Positions 1 to 7,752 of a DNA stretch of 24,826 nt are shown here, in pieces. The stretch is from Chloracidobacterium sp. UBA3360. GTDB taxonomy: Bacteria > Acidobacteriota > Blastocatellia > Pyrinomonadales > Pyrinomonadaceae. The notes under the pieces were generated by a model. It was not told where the DNA came from, ran no database searches, and saw only the letters and a list, made by a program, of their open reading frames with translations. The stretch is from NCBI GenBank assembly GCA_002360555.1, contig DEQS01000114.1, positions 1 through 24,826 of the forward strand, written 5' to 3'. The position numbers and the translations under genes are program-made. The stretch's first letter is position 1, and each line of letters opens with the position of its first letter.

Positions 1-235
1 CGACCGCCCCGGGCAGTTTCTTTGCGGCGATGTCGGCGGCAACAAGAGCGTCGATCTGATCGAGCTTCGCAGCATTCATCCCAACCGTCTGCGGCGCCGC
101 AACCGGCAAACCCTGAGCGAGAGTTTTGTCCACGGATGAACACAGATAGACACAGATAAATACAAAGAAAATGACGTATTGCAAATATCGCTGCCCCAAC
201 CTAAATCGCCGTATCACTTTCTTGTCTGTGTCCAT
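1..235 (-). CDS. Serine hydrolase (class C beta-lactamase-like), N-terminal part, runs off window
   Basis: An open frame of 78 codons starts with ATG at 235 and leaves the window at position 1. It reads a basic n-region (MDTDKKVIRRFRLGQRY), a hydrophobic core (VIFFVFICVYLCSSV), a likely cleavage after LAQ, and then a mature start that includes PQTVGMNAAKLDQID and IAAKKLPGAV. That order matches the N-termini of secreted beta-lactamase-related serine hydrolases (Beta-lactamase, PF00144 type). The catalytic SxxK lies outside the window. It starts 20 bp after the LysR stop on the same strand, so the two may be co-transcribed. No convincing Shine-Dalgarno is visible. The start codon and signal-peptide core lie in the two arms of the inverted repeat at 130-251. 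The next in-frame ATG falls inside the conserved mature region, so a start upstream of it is needed. Confidence 0.62.
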   Translation of the reverse strand, partial: MDTDKKVIRRFRLGQRYLQYVIFFVFICVYLCSSVDKTLAQGLPVAAPQTVGMNAAKLDQIDALVAADIAAKKLPGAV

Positions 236-251
236 CTGTGTTTATCTGTGG
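130..251. repeat. Dispersed inverted repeat with arms at 130-154 and 227-251
   Basis: The left arm (CCACGGATGAACACAGATAG then ACACA) and the right arm are reverse complements at 22 of 25 positions, with about 72 bp between them. The phrase resembles the CCACAGATGAACACGGAT repeats common between genes of several phyla, including Acidobacteriota and Verrucomicrobiota. A sister element with a different phrase lies at 4627-4698. Here the arms overlap the 5' end of the serine hydrolase reading frame. Confidence 0.75.
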
Positions 252-255
252 CTAA

Positions 256-1173
256 TTATTTCCGAGCTTTGAGTTCTTTTTTCCTTTCGACAAAGCTCTC
301 TTTGCACAGTCGTATAAATTCTTTTGCGATGGGCGAGACATAGCCACCGCGGAGGCGTGCAAGGCCAAGTTCCCAGTTGATATCGGCGCCCTCGATCTCC
401 CACGCGATCAATCGGCCTTCGCGGATCTCGTCGTTAATGGTCTTGGCTCCGGCGGTGCCGACACCTAGGTCGTTTTCGACCATCTGATTGATCGCCTCTT
501 GCCGTGTTAACTCCATCACGATGTTTGGACGGACATTTGCCGCGTTAAAAAAATCGTCGATCATCCGCCGCGTATTGCCGCCGCGTTCGCCAAGTATAAG
601 TTTTTCTTCCGCAAGCTGAGCGGCGCTGATGCTGCGTTTTTTGGCGAGCGGATGTTTTGGATGGGCGATGGCGACGATCTCGTCGCTAAACAGCAGATCG
701 GTCGTAATGCTCGAATTTTCGACCGGCAGGCTGACAAACGCAATATCCGTCTCGCCATGCATTATCTTCTCGACCAGCGTCTGGCTCGTCCCGGCACTGA
801 CGCTTAATTCGGAGTTAGGATATGCAACTTTTAAGGCGTGTAGTATGTGCGGCAATTGGACGGTCGCAAATTCCGCCGACGCCGAACCGATCCGTAGCCG
901 CCCGTGCTCGACCCCGCCAAGCTCAGCGATTTCGGCAACTGCCGCGTCGTGCTCACGCAGCATACGACGGGCGCGTTCGAGCAGATGCTCGCCAGCCTCG
1001 GTCAATATCACCCGGCGCGGGGTCCGCGTAAACAAAGGAATACCAACCTCGTCCTCAAGCTGGCGGATCTGCATCGAGATCGCCGCTTGCGTCACGTTCA
1101 CCATCTTTGCCCCGGCCGTAAAGGTCTTGGCCTCAGCAATCGCCAAAAAGGCTTTTAGCTGTCGTATTTCCAT
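256..1173 (-). CDS. LysR-family transcriptional regulator
   Basis: The 305-residue protein has the standard LysR length and layout. An N-terminal winged helix-turn-helix (residues 1-60: MEIRQLKAFLAIAEAKTF, then AAISMQIRQLEDEVGIPLF) is followed by a linker helix and a periplasmic-binding-like effector domain from about residue 90 (RLRIGSASAEF, then DIAFVSLPVE). LysR regulators usually bind a small metabolite, control a neighbouring or divergent gene and repress themselves. The divergent neighbour is the SSS symporter at 1306 and the downstream neighbour is the serine hydrolase at 235; either may be a target. A dyad lies 29-43 bp upstream of the start. The effector cannot be deduced. Confidence 0.93.
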   Translation of the reverse strand: MEIRQLKAFLAIAEAKTFTAGAKMVNVTQAAISMQIRQLEDEVGIPLFTRTPRRVILTEAGEHLLERARRMLREHDAAVAEIAELGGVEHGRLRIGSASAEFATVQLPHILHALKVAYPNSELSVSAGTSQTLVEKIMHGETDIAFVSLPVENSSITTDLLFSDEIVAIAHPKHPLAKKRSISAAQLAEEKLILGERGGNTRRMIDDFFNAANVRPNIVMELTRQEAINQMVENDLGVGTAGAKTINDEIREGRLIAWEIEGADINWELGLARLRGGYVSPIAKEFIRLCKESFVERKKELKARK

Positions 1174-1201
1174 ATCGGTAAAAACCGTATTTTCGATCAG
1201 A

Positions 1202-1216
1202 TATTCTTATTGAATA
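1202..1216. promoter_or_regulatory. Candidate LysR-type operator in the divergent intergenic region
   Basis: TATTC-TTATT-GAATA is a perfect 5-5-5 dyad that contains a T-N11-A arrangement (T1204, A1216). It lies just upstream of the LysR start, where LysR proteins commonly autoregulate, and 90 bp before the divergent symporter. The AT-rich setting makes chance a real alternative. Confidence 0.4.
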
Positions 1217-1305
1217 CATAAATTCCATTAAAGCGGATTACAAGTCAAGTGCTCGGAGCTAGGAATTTGTTTTTGAGTTAATAAAATCATCGAAATTCGG
1301 TTATT

Positions 1306-2832
1306 ATGTCGCAACGGATGCAAACACTCGACCTCATCATCATCGTCGGTTACCTCGTCGGCATTACGCTGTTTGGCATACTGTTTTCGGGCAAACAAGA
1401 GACGACTGAGGACTATTTTGTCGGCTCGCGGTCGGTGCCGTGGTGGGCGATCGCGATGTCGATCGTCGCGACCGAAACGAGCACGATCACGTTTGTCTCG
1501 GTGCCGGGGATAGCGTTTGCCAAGAACGGCAATTTCCAGTTCCTACAGCTCGTTTTCGGCTACATGCTCGGCCGCGTCGTCATTTCGTTGTTTTTTATCC
1601 CGATGTATTTTAAGGGCGAGCTGCAGACGGTCTATCAACTGCTCGGCGACCGGTTTGGCATAAGGGTAAAGATGATCGCGTCGAGCCTCTTTGTCATAAT
1701 GCGCAACATCGCTGACGGCATCCGTTTGCTGCTGACGGCTCTGGTGCTCGCGGCGGTTTATACGGCATTCGTACCAACGGCTGATTCAAACACAATCGTC
1801 GTCGGTTCGATCATCCTACTCGGCCTCGTGATGATCGTTTTTACATTTTACGGCGGAATGGAAGCCGTGATCTGGATCGAGGTCGTCCAACTCGTCATTT
1901 ACATTGGCGGGGCCATTGCGGCGGCGGTCGTGCTGATAAATCACATCGACGGCGGCGTTTCGACGGTCGTGTCGCTGGGTGAGCAATACGGCAAATTTAG
2001 CCTGTTCGATTTTGGCTGGGACATGACCAAAACCTTTACGTTCTGGTCCGGCCTGCTCGGCGGCTGTTTCCTGACGATGTCCACGCACGGCACCGATCAA
2101 TATCTCGTCCAGCGATATCTCTGCACCAACAAACCGTCGTCCGCCGCGACCGCTTTGCTCTCATCAGGTGCGGTCGTGCTGGGGCAATTTATCGGTTTTC
2201 TTTTCATCGGCGTGCTGCTGTTTGCGTTTTACGCACCATACAATCTGGTCGAATATGCTCAAGCGGGCGTTGCGAACTCTGGAGTTCCCGCGACTGTACC
2301 GTTCTCAGGCGGCGACAAAGTTTTCCCAGATTTTATTACCCAGCATATGCCAACCGGCCTTTCTGGATTGGTGATCGCAGCAATATTTGCGGCGGCTCTG
2401 TCGTCTTCGCTAAACTCGATCGCGGCGACCGCAGTTAATGATATCTACAGGCCTTTCGCTAAAAATAAAGCCGACAAACATTTCCTAAAAGTTTCAGGCT
2501 GGCTGACGCTGATCGTCGGATTTATCCAAATTGCGGTGGCAATTGCCGTTAAAGACGCAAATTCGTCCGCTCTCGGCCTCGCTCTGTCGGTTGCGTCTTT
2601 GATAAACGGCCCGGTGCTCGGCGTATTTCTCGTCGGTACACTCTTGAAACGTGCAAGAGAGATTCATGCCCTGATCGGCATGACCGTGAGCATCTCGCTG
2701 ATGATCTATATTTTGCTCGGCACAAAGATCGCGTGGACGTGGTACGCCCTGATCGGCAGCCTCGTCACGCTGGCCGTCGCCTACGTCGCAACGCTGGTTA
2801 TACCTGTAAAGAATGATGAAGTTTCTGCTTAG
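1306..2832 (+). CDS. Sodium:solute symporter (SSS family)
   Basis: The 508-residue inner-membrane protein is almost wholly hydrophobic, with about 13 predicted transmembrane helices from LDLIIIVGYLVGITLFGILF onward. SSS-family features include EDYFVGSRSVPWWAIAMSIVA near residues 35-55, with the S-T-rich stretch ATETSTITFVSVPG after it, and a late helix AAIFAAALSSSLNSIAATAVNDIYRP whose serine/threonine run resembles the Na2 site. SSS proteins import sugars, amino acids, sialic acid, vitamins or organic acids with Na+. The substrate is not visible. The last 20 bp overlap the GH3 gene, so the two are almost certainly one transcription unit and the cargo is probably a sugar released by that enzyme. 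Confidence 0.9.
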   Translation: MSQRMQTLDLIIIVGYLVGITLFGILFSGKQETTEDYFVGSRSVPWWAIAMSIVATETSTITFVSVPGIAFAKNGNFQFLQLVFGYMLGRVVISLFFIPMYFKGELQTVYQLLGDRFGIRVKMIASSLFVIMRNIADGIRLLLTALVLAAVYTAFVPTADSNTIVVGSIILLGLVMIVFTFYGGMEAVIWIEVVQLVIYIGGAIAAAVVLINHIDGGVSTVVSLGEQYGKFSLFDFGWDMTKTFTFWSGLLGGCFLTMSTHGTDQYLVQRYLCTNKPSSAATALLSSGAVVLGQFIGFLFIGVLLFAFYAPYNLVEYAQAGVANSGVPATVPFSGGDKVFPDFITQHMPTGLSGLVIAAIFAAALSSSLNSIAATAVNDIYRPFAKNKADKHFLKVSGWLTLIVGFIQIAVAIAVKDANSSALGLALSVASLINGPVLGVFLVGTLLKRAREIHALIGMTVSISLMIYILLGTKIAWTWYALIGSLVTLAVAYVATLVIPVKNDEVSA

Positions 2833-4630
2833 TCTTATTATTATTTTTGCACTGACGGCGAACGCGAGTGTCGCCGCACAGGTCGCTCCGCGGCTTGAGC
2901 CGTCAAAGGCCGCATGGAATTACGCCGATAAACTCCTCAAAAAAATGACCGTCGAGGAAAAGGTCGGCCAGCTCATCCACATCGGCATCAACGCAAAATT
3001 TGCCAATCAGGACAGCGAATATTTTCAGTCGATCAAACGCGACGTGGTTAATAATAAGGTCGGCGGCATCATCATTTTCGGTGCCCCGATGTACGAGACC
3101 GTCCACCTAGTCAACCGGATGCAGGAAAACGCCAAGTTTCCGCTGCTAATCTCGATCGACGCCGAGACCGGTATCGGCATGCGGTTTGGAGACGCGACAA
3201 ATTTCCCTTGGAACATGGCCGTCGCGGCAACGGGTGATCCCGAATACGCCCGCAAGATCGGCTCGGTAACAGGCCGCGAAGCCAAAGCGATGGGAATCCA
3301 ACACGTATTTGCTCCCGTGCTCGATGTCAATAATAACGCCGACAATCCGGTAATTAACGTCCGCTCGTACGGCGAAAACCCCGAAACCGTCGGCCGTTTT
3401 GGCGTTGTGTTTATGGAGGGTTTGCAAGGCCAAGGCGTGCTCGCGACCGCCAAACATTTCCCCGGCCACGGCGATACAAATGTCGATTCGCATCGCGGGC
3501 TGCCGATCATCGACCACTCGCGTGCAAGCCTCGAAAAGACCGAGCTTGTGCCGTTTCGCCAAGCGATCGCCGCCGGTATCGGTTCGATCATGATCGCCCA
3601 CATCGGCCTGCCGCAGATCGACCCTACCGAGATCAAGCCGCTCAAACAAGCTCTTCGCGTAGAGGCCGAAGACGGTGCCGAGATCGTCGATCTCAAGACG
3701 ACTTTGCCCGCGACACTTTCGCCGATAGTACAAACACAGATCCTACGGAAAGAGATGAACTTTCAAGGCCTTATCGTCACCGACGCAATGGGAATGAGCG
3801 GCCTGACGCTATATTTTGATCAAAAGGAAGCGGGCGTCAGAGCGTTTCTAGCCGGAGCCGACATTCTCGAAAAACCCGCTGACACCGAGGCGATGCTCAC
3901 CGGCCTAATCGAAGCCGTCAAATCCGGCCGCATAACCGAGACACGCCTCAACGAATCCGTCCGTAAGATCCTCGCATGGAAATACCAGCTTGGCCTTGCC
4001 AAACAAAAGATCACCCCGCTCGACCAGATCGACCGCATTGTATCAACAAAAGATGTCGAGGCTTTGGCAAATGAGATCGCCGCGAGATCGATAACACTTG
4101 TCCGAAACGATAGCGATCTACTGCCGCTCGACCGCACAAAAAAGATCGCAGTCCTAGGCATTTCAAATGGCTTCGACGGCACCGCGACAATGTCCGGCCT
4201 CGTCAACACGCTGCGAGCGAACGGCATCAAATTTGAATCCGCATATCTACAAGAAAATTCAACCGCCGAACAGATCGCCGCCGCCAAAAAGACAGTCGAA
4301 ACAGCCGATCTAATTATCGTCGGCCTATATGGCCGAGTCCGCACTGGTGCAAAAAACAGCGTCGGCTTGCCTGAAAATGGTGCCGCAATATTACTTGACC
4401 TGATCGCCGCAAAACGAGATGTAATCGGCGTCAGCTTTGGCAATCCATACATTCTCAGTGCGTTTCCCGATATGAAAACATACCTCGTCGCGTATGGCGA
4501 TATGTCGAGTCTACAGCGTGCTGCAGCCACGGCCATTGTCGGCGGACAGGACATCACCGGACGCCTACCGATCACCTTGCCGGGGCTGTATCAACGCGGA
4601 ACAGGCATCCAACTACTGAAGAAAAATTAA
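2813..4630 (+). CDS. Secreted GH3 beta-N-acetylhexosaminidase-like glycosidase (NagZ type, two-domain)
   Basis: The 605-residue protein opens with a signal peptide (MMKFLLSLIIIFALTANASV, cleavage near AAQ). The GH3 barrel holds the NagZ signature KHFPGHGDTNVDSHRGLP at residues 214-231, whose Asp-His pair serves as acid/base in NagZ enzymes. The nucleophile Asp324 lies in IVTDAMGMSG. A second domain from about residue 420 (ARSITLVRNDSDLLPL) resembles the GH3 C-terminal domain, as in the longer secreted Bacillus-type NagZ rather than the short cytoplasmic Gram-negative form. It probably trims GlcNAc from muropeptides or chitin-like glycans outside the cytoplasm. The start overlaps the symporter stop by 20 bp, so translation is likely coupled. 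ATG at 2816 is an equally possible start. Confidence 0.88.
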   Translation: MMKFLLSLIIIFALTANASVAAQVAPRLEPSKAAWNYADKLLKKMTVEEKVGQLIHIGINAKFANQDSEYFQSIKRDVVNNKVGGIIIFGAPMYETVHLVNRMQENAKFPLLISIDAETGIGMRFGDATNFPWNMAVAATGDPEYARKIGSVTGREAKAMGIQHVFAPVLDVNNNADNPVINVRSYGENPETVGRFGVVFMEGLQGQGVLATAKHFPGHGDTNVDSHRGLPIIDHSRASLEKTELVPFRQAIAAGIGSIMIAHIGLPQIDPTEIKPLKQALRVEAEDGAEIVDLKTTLPATLSPIVQTQILRKEMNFQGLIVTDAMGMSGLTLYFDQKEAGVRAFLAGADILEKPADTEAMLTGLIEAVKSGRITETRLNESVRKILAWKYQLGLAKQKITPLDQIDRIVSTKDVEALANEIAARSITLVRNDSDLLPLDRTKKIAVLGISNGFDGTATMSGLVNTLRANGIKFESAYLQENSTAEQIAAAKKTVETADLIIVGLYGRVRTGAKNSVGLPENGAAILLDLIAAKRDVIGVSFGNPYILSAFPDMKTYLVAYGDMSSLQRAAATAIVGGQDITGRLPITLPGLYQRGTGIQLLKKN

Positions 4631-4698
4631 CCGCAGATGAACGCCGATAAACGCGGTTATTTTAATATTTTGATTTATCTGCGTTCATCTGCGGTTAA
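4627..4698. repeat. Near-perfect inverted repeat (25-bp arms) between the GH3 gene and the decarboxylase
   Basis: Arms 4627-4651 and 4674-4698 match at 24 of 25 positions (core CCGCAGATGAACGC), with a 22-bp AT-rich centre. The GH3 stop codon TAA lies inside the left arm. The architecture is like the element at 130-251, with a related 'CAGATGAAC' phrase. It could fold as a strong hairpin and end GH3 transcripts, but it lacks a clean U-tract. Confidence 0.85.
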
Positions 4699-4709
4699 TA
4701 TTTAATGAA

Positions 4710-6257
4710 ATGACTCAAGCTTGGGAGATAGAAAATTTTCTCGACGTTCGCGATGGCGTTTTGCACATTGACAGCGTTTCTGCATCCGCGCTCGCCCGTG
4801 AACGCGGCACACCACTTTTCGTGTTCAGCGAATCCCGTATCCGTCACAACATCGCTCGCCTACAACGTGCGGGCGACGCGATTCCCTGTCCGCTAAAGAT
4901 CTGCTACGCCGCCAAAGCGATGTCCACGATGGGAATTTTGCAGGCGGTCAAGGACGCTGGCATCGACATCGAGGTAAACTCAGGCGGCGAGCTGTGGAAA
5001 GCCCTCAAGGCTGGCTTTACAGGCGGTCAGATAATTTTTAACGGCACCAGCAAAGAGGTTTGGGAGATCGAAAACGCAATAAATGCAGGTATTTACGCGA
5101 TCCAGGTCGATTCGCTATATGAACTGTCACTGATCGAGGAAACCGCCAAACGGCTCGATAAATGTGCAAACGTCAGCCTTCGGCTGGTGCCGGAGATCGA
5201 AAGCGGCACACATTCGGGCCTACAAACAGCTTTGCTCACGTCAAAATTTGGCATGATGCCCGACGAGGCTTTTTCGGCATTTCACACCTATAAAGATTCA
5301 CCGCACCTAGCTCTTTGCGGCATACATCTGCACGTAGGTTCACAAAACCCCGATCCTGCCGTTTATACACAAGCTCTGGTTATCCTTTTCGAATCTGTAC
5401 TTCGAATCTTTGAGGAATCGGGGGTCAGGCTCAAACACGTCAATCTAGGCGGCGGTTTCCCCGTAAACTATTTGCGTAATGAGCGCGTGGCTGAAGGTAG
5501 TCTTGACTGGTTCCGTGACCAAACCAGGAAACATTTTGCAGCAAAAAACCGTGACATTTCTGAAACCGAAAAGATTTGGGCGAGAACTGATGAAAGGCGG
5601 TCGATGTTGTCGGCAGGATTTGAACCCGCCGAAGCTCTTAGAGTCGCTTGGGAATCAATCTCTACACGCACCTCAAAATGGGTAAGCTCGGACTTGTTCA
5701 AGGAACTAACAATATTGTTGGAACCGGGGCGCAGCATTATCGCAGACGCAGGAATATGTCTAACTACCGTCCGCAATATGAAAGAGCGTCCATTGCAAGG
5801 CGGAATCGGTGGAATAAGAGTTGGTCCTACTAGCGAAAAAAATAACTTTGAAGATAATTGGCCAACTAAGGAAAAATGGCTGCTGACAGACGCCGGTTTT
5901 AATATTTTACTCTCGATGGAAACCTACAAGTGGTACTACCATCTTATATCGGCAACAAGAGCAGGTGATTCGCACGAAACGATGTACAAACTTGCGGGCC
6001 CGCTATGCGATGGTGGTGATGTTTATTTTGATATTGAAAGAAAGCTGAGGCTCCCCGAACATCGGCTGTTGCCTGAAAACGTCGAGCCGGGCGAGGTTCT
6101 CGCGCTGCTCAATTGCGGAGCGTATTCGCTAGCTCAGGCGTCGCAATATAACGGGCGTTTCTTGCCGGCGGTTGTGCTCATCTGTTCAAATGGTGAGGTG
6201 AAACAGATCCGAAAACGCGACAATTTCGAAGACCTGATCGCAAACGACATCTATTGA
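4710..6257 (+). CDS. lysA: PLP-dependent group IV decarboxylase, diaminopimelate decarboxylase-like, with insertions
   Basis: The 515-residue protein carries the alanine-racemase-fold barrel. The Schiff-base lysine is K69 in CYAAKAM, HLHVGSQ is at 206-212, the phosphate-binding GGGFP at 247-251 and EPGR at 338-341. The C-terminal beta domain has GPLCDGGD with the partner-subunit cysteine C433, then NCGAYSLAQASQYNGR. DapDC would decarboxylate meso-diaminopimelate to L-lysine in the cytoplasm. The usual length is about 420 residues. The excess falls mainly in two places, about 257-330 (right after GGGFPVNYLRN) and about 360-392. The usual CESGD reads CDGGD here, so activity on ornithine/arginine-type or other substrates is possible. 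It stands alone on the plus strand and its end overlaps the convergent TPR gene by 7 bp. Confidence 0.8.
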   Translation: MTQAWEIENFLDVRDGVLHIDSVSASALARERGTPLFVFSESRIRHNIARLQRAGDAIPCPLKICYAAKAMSTMGILQAVKDAGIDIEVNSGGELWKALKAGFTGGQIIFNGTSKEVWEIENAINAGIYAIQVDSLYELSLIEETAKRLDKCANVSLRLVPEIESGTHSGLQTALLTSKFGMMPDEAFSAFHTYKDSPHLALCGIHLHVGSQNPDPAVYTQALVILFESVLRIFEESGVRLKHVNLGGGFPVNYLRNERVAEGSLDWFRDQTRKHFAAKNRDISETEKIWARTDERRSMLSAGFEPAEALRVAWESISTRTSKWVSSDLFKELTILLEPGRSIIADAGICLTTVRNMKERPLQGGIGGIRVGPTSEKNNFEDNWPTKEKWLLTDAGFNILLSMETYKWYYHLISATRAGDSHETMYKLAGPLCDGGDVYFDIERKLRLPEHRLLPENVEPGEVLALLNCGAYSLAQASQYNGRFLPAVVLICSNGEVKQIRKRDNFEDLIANDIY

Positions 6258-7747
6258 ACCCGAAACAATAGCGTCCTGACGCGGTCACGCTCGGCGTCGC
6301 CAAGCTGGAAACCAGCCTCGTCATAAACCTCAGAAAGCCCTGCCAACGCCACGGCCAGGCTACTCTCATCACGGATCCCGCCGATGGCATCAATACTCTC
6401 GACCGCCAGTTCTCTCGCTCGCTCCGTGTTGCCGTAAGCCGCAAATCGCGTCGCAAGCTCATTCAGAGCGCTTGAGCGTGACGAAAGTTGTGGCACCGTT
6501 TCTGCCATCGCAACCGCCGCTTCCAGATCGGCAATGGCGGCGTCCTTATCACCGCGTTTTTCTTTTGCATCGGCGACCGAGATCAACGCAAATACGCGAT
6601 TTGCCGGCTCCGGTATCAGCTCAAGCGTGCTGGCCGCGAGCGTATCGTCATTTTGGATCGTCAAGATCTGGGCGATCTGTGTAAGGGACGCCATTTGCTC
6701 GTCGGGGTCTTGGGTTTCGCGGGCGATCTCGATGCCGCGTTCCGCTTTGCCAAACCCGGCAAACTGAACAGCGATCGACGATATCATGGCATTACGGGCT
6801 CGACTGTCCCGCGTTTCAAATTCCCGCTGCGACGCAATTATCTCGTGTGCCTCGTCAAGAGCCTCAAGGGCATCGTCTTTTTGATCTTTTTTCCAATAAT
6901 CGCGTGCAAACCCAAGCAAAGCCGACGCCATCTGCGTTTTGTCAGTCACAAGGTCAAGCGTCCTGTCGGCAAGGTCGGTGCTTCCCGCGTAGAGAAAGCC
7001 GAGAGCACAATTAACGAGAAAAAAATCCTGATGGGTGTTGTCGAGAACCTCGGCCAAGCCTTTTGCAGTGTCAAAGGTCTCGATAGCCTTATCGCTTCGC
7101 TTTGCCTCGATAAACAGGTTGCCGATGTCGCACAGAGCACGTATCTTTTCCTCGTCATGCTCGATCTCATTCGCGGCGGTGAAGGCGCGGTCGAGCATAT
7201 CGGCGGCTTTGACGGTGTCGCCGCCCTCAATCTTTGCCGAAGCGATCTGCTGCAACGCAATGGCCCGAGCGGTTGGAAAATCAATTGTGTCGAGGGTCAA
7301 TAGAGCACCCTCGTCGTTGCCTTTGGCAGACTGATCGACCGCGATAGCTGCGGTCACAAAATCGGTATGCTCCATCTGCGCGGCGATCTTTCGAGCCTCT
7401 TCCGCCTGCCCTTTGGCGGCTGCAATTAACGCGAGTTGTTCAAAAGCCTGTGACCGCATCCCCAGATCCTCGACCGCGTCCGCCAATTGCAACGCGTATT
7501 CGTCATCATCCGTCTCCGCACATTTGGCGGCGACGAGTATCAATATCTGATCGCGAGAAAACGGCTCGGCCACCTCATTTGCCAGCTCGGCGGCGAGATC
7601 GACGTTACCTTTGGCGAGATATAGCGGCACAATGGCCTTCATCGCCTCAGCGTGGCCGTCGGAGCTTTTGATGTTCTCCGCAAGAAACGCCGCCGCCGAA
7701 AGCAGATCGCCCTCAGCCTGTTCCCTAGAAATAAAATGTTCTGACAT
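6251..7747 (-). CDS. TPR-like alpha-solenoid protein of unknown function
   Basis: The 498-residue acidic protein is built from back-to-back helical pairs rich in A, L, E and D, with TPR-like spacing (AMKAIVPLYLAKGNVDLAAELANEV, then QAFEQLALIAAAKGQAEEARKIAAQM, and so on to AARFAAYGNTERARELAVESI-like turns near the C-terminus). No signal peptide, transmembrane segment or catalytic motif is seen, so a cytoplasmic protein-interaction scaffold is likely. It starts 5 bp after the HAD gene and is the last gene of the minus-strand run from 13865. Its 3' end overlaps the decarboxylase by 7 bp tail to tail. The partner is unknown. Confidence 0.85.
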   Translation of the reverse strand: MSEHFISREQAEGDLLSAAAFLAENIKSSDGHAEAMKAIVPLYLAKGNVDLAAELANEVAEPFSRDQILILVAAKCAETDDDEYALQLADAVEDLGMRSQAFEQLALIAAAKGQAEEARKIAAQMEHTDFVTAAIAVDQSAKGNDEGALLTLDTIDFPTARAIALQQIASAKIEGGDTVKAADMLDRAFTAANEIEHDEEKIRALCDIGNLFIEAKRSDKAIETFDTAKGLAEVLDNTHQDFFLVNCALGFLYAGSTDLADRTLDLVTDKTQMASALLGFARDYWKKDQKDDALEALDEAHEIIASQREFETRDSRARNAMISSIAVQFAGFGKAERGIEIARETQDPDEQMASLTQIAQILTIQNDDTLAASTLELIPEPANRVFALISVADAKEKRGDKDAAIADLEAAVAMAETVPQLSSRSSALNELATRFAAYGNTERARELAVESIDAIGGIRDESSLAVALAGLSEVYDEAGFQLGDAERDRVRTLLFRVQ

Positions 7748-7752
7748 ATATC

